A stretch of 64,000 bases of DNA from Salvia splendens (Eukaryota; Streptophyta; Magnoliopsida; Lamiales; Lamiaceae). Location of the stretch: positions 8,720,001-8,784,000 of the forward strand of contig NC_056044.1 of assembly GCF_004379255.2 (NCBI RefSeq), read 5' to 3'. Below, piece by piece: positions 57,498 to 64,000 of the stretch. The position numbers and the translations under genes are program-made. The notes under the pieces are model-generated. The model was not told the origin of the DNA and did not search any database. It saw only the letters and a list, made by a program, of their open reading frames with translations. How positions within the stretch are numbered: position 1 is the stretch's first letter; every line of letters starts with the position of its first letter.

Positions 57498-59230
57498 CTT
57501 CATCAATTCCATTCTAAATCTCCATCAGTTTGGCTATTAAACACTGGAGCCACACATCATGTTTGTTGTGACCTATCCATGTTTAATTCCCCTTCTCCTA
57601 TTCAAAATGCCTCTATAACCTTACCTAATGGTGCCACAGCTCCTGTTACACATATTGGAACTGTGCACCTAACTTCCTCAATCACTCTTTACTTTGTCCT
57701 ATATGTGCCTACCTTTTTCTTTCAATCTTATTTCTGTGAGTTCCTTAACTTCATCCTTACCATGTACTGTCATTTTCACTCATAATTCTATTGAAATTCA
57801 GGCAGCTTATCAGGAAATTGTGATTGGGAGGGGTAGCAGATTGGGAAATTTGTACACACTTGATGTTTCTTCTGATTCCAAGAATGTAGAAGGTTATGTC
57901 ATTCCTTCTTCTTTTACTTCATCTATTGATGTTTCTTATGCAAATTCTGTTGCTAGCATAGATGTTTGGCATAAAAGGTTGGGGCATGTATCCTTTGGGA
58001 AACTGAAATCCATTTCTGATATTCTCAATTTTCCAATAAAACTCCTTCATTGTGTGACATTTGTCCTCTTGCCAAACAAAAACATCTACCTTTCTCAAAA
58101 TCTGATTCTAATGCTACCAACTGTTTTTTATCTCATACATTGTGATGTCTGGGGACCCTTTAACCCCTCACCACCCAGGGATACAAATACATTGCTCCAG
58201 ATTTGTCTGGACTTTCTTAATGCACAGCAAGTCTGATGTTGGAGCCATACTTCCACAATTCTTCAATACAGTCCTTACTCAATTCTCCAAAAAGATAAAA
58301 GCCATTCGTTGTGATAATGCTGCATAACTAAACATACCTTCCTTATTCTCATCTTTTGGAACCATCATTCAACACTCATGTGTTGAAACTCCCCAGCAAA
58401 ATGCCTGGGTAGAAAGAAAACATCAACACCTCTTGAATGTTGCTAGGAGTCCGCTGTTTCAATCTTTAATTCCCATCTATTTTTGGGGAGATTGCATTCT
58501 TACAGCTTCTTATCTAATAAATAGAGTCCTGTCATCTGTTTTAGCTGATAATATGACACCATTTCAAGTCCTTTTTCAAAATCCCCCATCTTATTCACAT
58601 TTGAAAGTGATTGGATGCCTCTGTTATGCTTCAACTCTAGAGCGGGATAGAGACAAATTTTCACCTAGAGTCATTAAGTGTGCTCTGTTGGGATATCCCT
58701 CTGATTATAAGGGGTATAAACTCATTGACTTGGACTCTATGCAAGAAATAATCACAAGGAATGTCACATTTCATGAGGATGTTTTTCCATTCTCACATCT
58801 GTCTCCTTCTGATTTTCTCACTTCTTCTCTAACTCCAAATATTCCTAAACCAGCTCCACACATTTCTCCTACCTCAAATACAGACCTCATTACTTCCACT
58901 CCAAATAAAGCAACCATTTCCAGCCATGGCAGAACAATAAAACCACCATCTCACCTCACTGACTTCATCTGCAACTCAGTTTCATCAGCTACTCCATATT
59001 CAATCTCTTCTTACTTCAGCCTATCCAAACTCTCTCATGAGTATCTAAAATATGAAATACTCATGTCTGCCATATATGAACCTGCCACATACAACCAAGC
59101 CTCCCAATATGAAGAGTGGCAGCAAGCAATGCAAGATGAACTGGCTGCTTTTTCAAGAACAGACACATGGTCTGTTACTGTTCTCCCTCCTGGCAAAGTG
59201 CCCATTGATTGCAAATGGTATATAAAGTGA
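57498..59230 (+). pseudogene. Copia protease and integrase
   Basis: Directly after the gap, SVWLLNTGATHHV is the protease active-site block; the catalytic Asp of the family (DTGA) is Asn here (codon AAC). Integrase follows. WHKRLGHVSFGKL is the His-containing half of the zinc-binding motif, but its Cys half is altered. HCDVWGPF carries the first catalytic Asp and AIRCDNAA the second. The Glu codon just after it is a TAA (58325-58327). [20 protein letters not shown] carries the catalytic Glu. Then the conserved [20 protein letters not shown] and [20 protein letters not shown] segments. Frames shift near 57720, 58060 and 58170. Confidence 0.9.
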
Positions 59231-59877
59231 AGTATAATCCAGATGCTACAGTAGAGAGATATAAAGCAAGACTAGTTGCCAAAGGATTCACTCAACTTGA
59301 AGGAGTGGACTTTCTAGACACTTTTTCTCTAGTAGCAAATCTCACTACTGTGAAAATGCTCCTTGCTTTAGCTTCTATAAAGGGTTGGTCTCTGTCTCAC
59401 CTAGATATAAATAATGCCTTCCTCTATGGTGATTTGGAAGAGGATATTTATATGACACTGCCTCCAGGATATGATGTTGATTGGCAGTCTGTTGAAGGGG
59501 CAAACTCAGAATCAACTCTTGTGTGCAAATTAAAGAAGCCTCTCTATGGTTTAAAACAAGCATCAAGGCAATGATACTTAAAACTCTCTGAAGTGCTAAA
59601 AGGCTTTGGTTTGCAACAGTCTGCCTCTAATCACTCTTTCTTCTTCAAGAATGACAGCAGTGGTTTCTTTGGAATAGTGGTGTATGTTGATGATATTCTA
59701 GTTGTCACTACTCATCCAGAAATGACTGGGGATTTCAAAGTATTCCTATCACAACATTTCAAGTTCAAGGATCTTGGAGCTCCCAAATACTTTCTTGGAC
59801 TAGAGATTGCAAGAAATAAGAAAGGAGTATTAGTCTCTCAGAGGAAATACACAATGGATCTATTGAGAGACACATGA
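59209..59877 (+). pseudogene. Copia reverse transcriptase
   Basis: [40 protein letters not shown], and [13 protein letters not shown] are standard copia RT blocks; VVYVDDILVV is the catalytic box. A TGA replaces the usual Trp in ASRQW (59572-59574). The domain is cut from the upstream segment by a one-base shift at about 59210-59230 (CKWYIK overlapping MVYKVKYNP), and a TGA ends the open stretch at 59875-59877. Confidence 0.93.
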
Positions 59878-60638
59878 ATGTTTGGTTGTAAGCCCTCTGC
59901 TGTGCCCATGGATCCTCTAAAGAAGTTGAAATTGGACTCAGGCACACCCTTGAAAGATGCATCAAAATACAAAAGACTTATTGGAAGACTACTCTATCTC
60001 TACATCACTAGACCAGATGTTACCTTTGCAGTTCATAAGCTAAGTCAACATGTTTCAAATCAAAGTGATGAGCATTGGGAAGCAGCTGAAAAGGTCCTCA
60101 GATATTTAAAGAGTTCACCCGGACATGGCTTATTCTATTCAAGTAATAGCAAAGTGAGTTTGAGCATCTTCTCTGATGCAGATTAGGCAGCATGTCCAGA
60201 TACAAGGAAATCTTTGACTGGCTATTGTTTGTTCCTTGGTTCTTCAATGATTTCATGGAAAGCAAAGAAGCAAAATACCATTTCTCGTTCATCAGCAGAG
60301 GCTGAATACAGAGCCATGGCCCAGGCAACATGTGAAGTAGTGTGGGCTGTTGCTCTCCTCAAAGATTTTGGATAAGAATTGAAAAGGATGTTCCATTGTA
60401 TTGTGATAATCAATCGGCCATCCACATTTGCTCAAATCCAGTTTTCCACGAAAGAACCAAGCACATTGAGATTGATTGCCATACAGTAAGAGAAATTTTT
60501 TTAGAAAGTGTGATAAAGCCATTGCACATTAGAAATAATCTCCAACTAGCGGACATCTTCACTAAACCCTTAGGAACGTTGGCTTTTCGTTCTATATTGA
60601 GCAAGATGAATTTCGAGAGCTTATACAATCCATCTTGA
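59878..60638 (+). pseudogene. Copia RNase H and C-terminus
   Basis: YKRLIGRLLYLYITRPDVTF and HWEAAEKVLRYLKSSPGHGL precede RNase H. FSDAD is followed by TAG (60184-60186) where the family has Trp (SDADWA). [20 protein letters not shown] and [19 protein letters not shown] follow. After about 60345 the frame shifts, and the end is read as [20 protein letters not shown] and [12 protein letters not shown]. Confidence 0.92.
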
Positions 60639-60645
60639 AGGGGCA

Positions 60646-60955
60646 TGTGAAAGATGATGAAACTGACGTCGACTTCTTCCCATGCATGATGTGTTTCAGT
60701 CGACATCGTGGAGCTTCCTCGCTTCCTCCTCATGCATGCCACGTCACTGCCGTGTCAACATTAGATATTTTGAATGAGTTAGTTGGGAAGTTAGTTAGAA
60801 GATGAGTTAGTTAGAAGATATTTTGCTTATTTACTTAACTCATTCTCTTGTATAAATAGTGTAGTTTTTTCTCTTATAATTCTCAATGAATCATTCTATG
60901 AAGTTGATTTCATTCCTTTTTGAATCATATGAATCCTAGTTCAATATTTTCTACA
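60646..60955 (+). repeat. 3' LTR of the copia element
   Basis: It follows a purine run (TTGAAGGGGCA) that is the likely polypurine tract. It begins TGTGAAAGATGATG and ends in TATTTTCTACA. TATAAATAGTG at 60851-60861 is a TATA box. The length is about 310 bp; exact borders cannot be confirmed because the partner LTR is missing. Confidence 0.75.
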
Positions 60956-62524
60956 TTAAATAATCAGGAAACACTCTCAAAAATTAATTATTGTTAGGTT
61001 AGGCTACATGTATTTGGATATTATTCCAACGAAATGGTCACCAAACAATCTCACAAAACACTCTCAGAAATTATTTTACAAAAGTGTATTATTGTTCTCC
61101 CTAAGTTGAGCTCTCAAACCAATCACAAGATGAGATTCTCTCCAACTCAAGAATCGGCTCTAGTCTATGCCTTTATACAATTCAAGAATATAACCGCTTC
61201 ACAACACAAAAGGTAGTTATAACCGCTATATCCACGGTCACTTATTGGAACAGCTTTGGAAAGGAATTAATATTTCACCCTCGGTGTCCTCTTATATTGC
61301 TTATAGCATCATAATCTAAAATTATAATCCAAAATTAAGACCAAATCTATACCCTTAGATTATAAAATGAATGAATAAAATTAAACCTTACTAATTTCAA
61401 TAAATAATAAACAAAATATCGATAAAAGAGTAAGATCGTCATTCTGTTATCATATCATAATTTTCGTGCTTATTTTTATATCAACATAGTGTATTACAAA
61501 TATTAACACAATGACATGTGTATTTCAACACAAGTATACAAAAATATCAATACAGTTTTATAGAAGATTTTACATGCATTATATTGAAATTTTTTGATGT
61601 ATATGTTGATAAAAAAAATCTGCAAACAAAAATAAAAATTATAAAATTTAATCATCCAAACGTCGTTGGAACATATGCAATTGAGATCTAATTAGAATCC
61701 TTATAAAATTACTTGATATATGTTTTGCAAAAAAATAATTTAAATCGATAGAGTTACGTAAATTTAAAGTTTTTGGATAATTTTAATAAGAGAGAATTGA
61801 CATTAATACGCTTTAATTTTATTTAATAATTATTTAAATTTAAAATATAATCCACTTGACATCATATCAAATCTTCTAATCAGTTATGATTTGATCTTTA
61901 ATTTTGGATTGCTAATTAGTTAGCCTCAAACGTTCATCTATACAAACCTTTGGATTCATATTTTTATTAAATAATTTTATTTTAATTTCAACAGATTAAT
62001 ATAATTAAAATTTTGAAATTAAACAGAATTCAAGTTTCATTAGCCAATAACTTGTGAATTCAGGTAATAAGGCCTCTCGATGATATCTTTAAGGGTCGCC
62101 AAATTCCCTTGTAATATTATTTTGAAAGATAAGTCAAAAAGAGGGAGTAGAGATATATTGCGAGAAGAGAACTTTGAACTTATTGCACCCTTTTAAAATG
62201 GTTCGACAAAGGAAAATATGAACAATATGCATCAATTTATCAATTTAGCTTTTATTCATGGGAAAATTGTAATGCACGTGGACCACTAATAAGCGATTAA
62301 TTATCAATTTGACGGCATTTATTATTAAATTAGTATATAAATATTTAATTATTATTTTTCAAAGATAATGGATGGTAACAATGATTTTCGATGGAAAATT
62401 AATAAAAACAGAAAATTTCAAAATATAAAAACAATACTCCCTCCGTCGTTTAAAAATATAAACTTTGGAAAAAATAAAAATTTTATTGCACAATTGATAA
62501 ATAAGATATAGATAAAAAAATTAT
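60956..62524. other. No gene seen
   Basis: Strongly AT-rich. 62447-62526 begins like a Stowaway left end (CTCCCTCCGTCGTTTAAAAATATAAAC) that is truncated by the next MITE. Confidence 0.5.
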
Positions 62525-62526
62525 TA

Positions 62527-62779
62527 CTCCCTCCGTCCCGGATAATTTGTCCCATTTTTCCATTTCGGTCCGTCCCATATAATTTTTCTCATTTCACTTT
62601 TTATCATTTTTGGTAGTGGACCTCATATTCCACTAACTCATTCATACTCACATCTTATTATAAAACTAATATATAAAAGTAGGACCTACATTCCACTAAT
62701 TTTTTCAATTCACTTTTCATTACATTTTAAAAAATGTGTGCCCGGTCAAAGTGAGACGAATTATCCGGGACGGAGGGAG
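62527..62779. mobile_element. Stowaway MITE matching the ends of the mariner element
   Basis: CTCCCTCCGTCCCGGATAATTTGTCCC, then CCATTTCGGTCCGTCCC, at the left; CCCGGTCAAAGTGAGACGAATTATCCGGGACGGAGGGAG at the right; TA flanks. Both ends align with the termini of the element at 29019-32797 for roughly 40-60 bp. Confidence 0.9.
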
Positions 62780-62973
62780 TACAATATTACTATTAGTGAA
62801 GAATTATGTTATAAAATAGAAAATTCGTAAGAGACGAGCTCGAATGAAAATAATTCATATTTTTAAAGATTGGAAGGATAGTTAATAGTTTCATAAAAAT
62901 TTGATTAGTTATGCAAAGTATTCAAATTTATAACCTAATTCTATAAAGTCAGTAATCATATTAGGCCGCATGG

Positions 62974-63434
62974 TATAAAATGATTTTATAAGCAAATTTT
63001 ACCATTTTTGATATACTTATTTCTCTAATTATTCCTTATCCAAAATACTTCTCATCTTTACGATTTGAATTTATCAATTTCAAACTTTTGCAAGTGAAGC
63101 AAGAAAAGAGACATACGTTTATGCAAGTTTCAATTCATAGGCTACATATCTCCATGTAGTGGAGCATGGAAAGAAGAGTTTATAACTATTGTGACGAGTA
63201 ATTTATAAAATGATTTTATAAGCAAATTTTACAATTTCCGATATACTTATTTCTCTAATTATTCCTTATCCAAAAGACTTCTCATCTTTACGATTTGAAT
63301 TTATCAATTTCAAACTTTTGTAAGTGAAGCAAGAAAAGAGATACTTTTATGCAAGTTTCAATTCATAGGCTACATATCTCCATGATGTAGTGGAGCATGG
63401 AAAGAAGAGTTTATAACTATTGTGACGAGTAATT
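62974..63434. repeat. Tandem duplication, unit ~230 bp
   Basis: 62974-63203 and 63204-63434 are head-to-tail copies (TATAAAATGATTTTATAAGC...GTGACGAGTAATT) with about a dozen differences. No coding function is seen. Confidence 0.93.
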
Positions 63435-64000
63435 GAGTAACCGACAAATAGAAACGTAAAAGAGACATATTTACGTGGTTCACCAATGTTGTGTTAGCTA
63501 CATTCACGGACAAGAACGGAGAACATGTTATATTATAATTGCGGTGACAGATTACAGAGTTTTGTGCCTCTACTTCTATATAAATAGACACACAAGACGA
63601 GCTAGGCCCAATATGACGAATATGACCCAATACAACAGCATAGCGTTTGGTTAGCGACAAACCATAGATTCAAGGCTTGCAAACAACAACCATGATATTC
63701 ACGACACACAATTTGATCACATCAGTGGAACGGTGGGGACGATGACGATAGAGGATGACGATAGAGAGATTTCTATCAGAATCAGAACACGATAACAACA
63801 CTCTTCAATATGTCTAATATCACCGAGTTTTATTTCATGAATCCGTCACCGTGAATAGTGAGAATAAAAGCTTGAGAGGCTATTCTAAATAGTAAGCAGC
63901 CAAAAATTGAAAATTTAAAAGATGATTAATTTAATCTTGGATAAGAAGTGGTGTTGATAGTATTTATGTGGTGCGGTGCAATAGGATTGGATGCTGTGGA
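63435..64000. other. Unassigned; possible LTR-retroelement remnant
   Basis: TTTACGTGGTTCACCAATGTTGTGTTAGCTAC...CACGGACAAGAACGG (63470-63520) resembles a phrase common in plant copia LTRs, with a TATA-like CTATATAAATAGAC at 63576-63589. No open frame has a recognised domain. Confidence 0.4.

Larger units (their letters stand above)
57498..60955 (+). mobile_element. Ty1/copia retrotransposon, 5' end lost in the gap
   Basis: The domain order protease, integrase, reverse transcriptase, RNase H, then an LTR with TATA box defines a copia element. At least six stops or frameshifts are spread over pol. Gag and the 5' LTR are not in the sequence. Confidence 0.93.

Noticed and set aside
57313..57540. 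Open frames running through the N block
   Set aside because: Artefact of translating undefined bases.

Overview
This is a nuclear genome window from a dicot plant. It is AT-rich, has short GT-AG introns, and carries plant-type transposon families in high density. The gene models (SRP9, a linker histone H1, two SUPERMAN/TAC1-class single C2H2 zinc-finger repressors, a nuclear tRNA-Gly) are typical of eudicots. The density of Stowaway elements with CTCCCTCCGT ends would fit an asterid such as a Lamiales species, but the window alone cannot prove that.

Layout. 1-608: 3' end of a PIF/Harbinger transposase pseudogene. 611-5663: SRP9 (4 exons on +), with a repeat array upstream, a 153-bp tandem duplication that copies the start of exon 3, and a third intron swollen by repeats. 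6241-7572: Mutator-like element with a perfect 9-bp target duplication. 7923-16094: hAT-like elements, a 0.9-kb inverted-repeat element and a second, different Harbinger element. 16397-20460: nested insertions (a 2.76-kb solo-LTR-like sequence inside a Stowaway MITE, probably inside an older LTR). 20580-21821: four MITEs in a row. 22207-23583: internally deleted Harbinger element. 25196-26075: histone H1. 28903-32943: a Stowaway MITE split by a 3.8-kb mariner element with a nearly complete transposase gene. 34995-35065: tRNA-Gly(GCC) on the minus strand. 37308-37712 and 55757-56368: two EAR-motif C2H2 repressor genes on the minus strand. 44280-54482: a complete but decayed Athila-type Ty3/gypsy retrotransposon on the minus strand, lying between those two genes. 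57398-57497: assembly gap of exactly 100 N. 57498-60955: Ty1/copia pseudogene whose 5' end is lost in the gap. 60956-64000: AT-rich sequence with a Stowaway MITE and a 230-bp tandem duplication.

Only five host genes are supported: SRP9, H1, tRNA-Gly and the two zinc-finger genes. Most of the rest is transposon-derived. Several elements have readable termini and target-site duplications, so the insertion order can be reconstructed at two nested sites. The most unusual signals are (a) an array of 14-bp palindromes in the Athila LTR whose two arms change together, with copy number 8 versus 4 between the two LTRs; (b) a series of hairpins in the mariner 3' region that share a core but have different, still complementary, outer arms; (c) active-site Asp-to-Asn changes in both the mariner transposase and the copia protease; and (d) the SRP9 exon-3 partial duplication, which offers a decoy splice acceptor.
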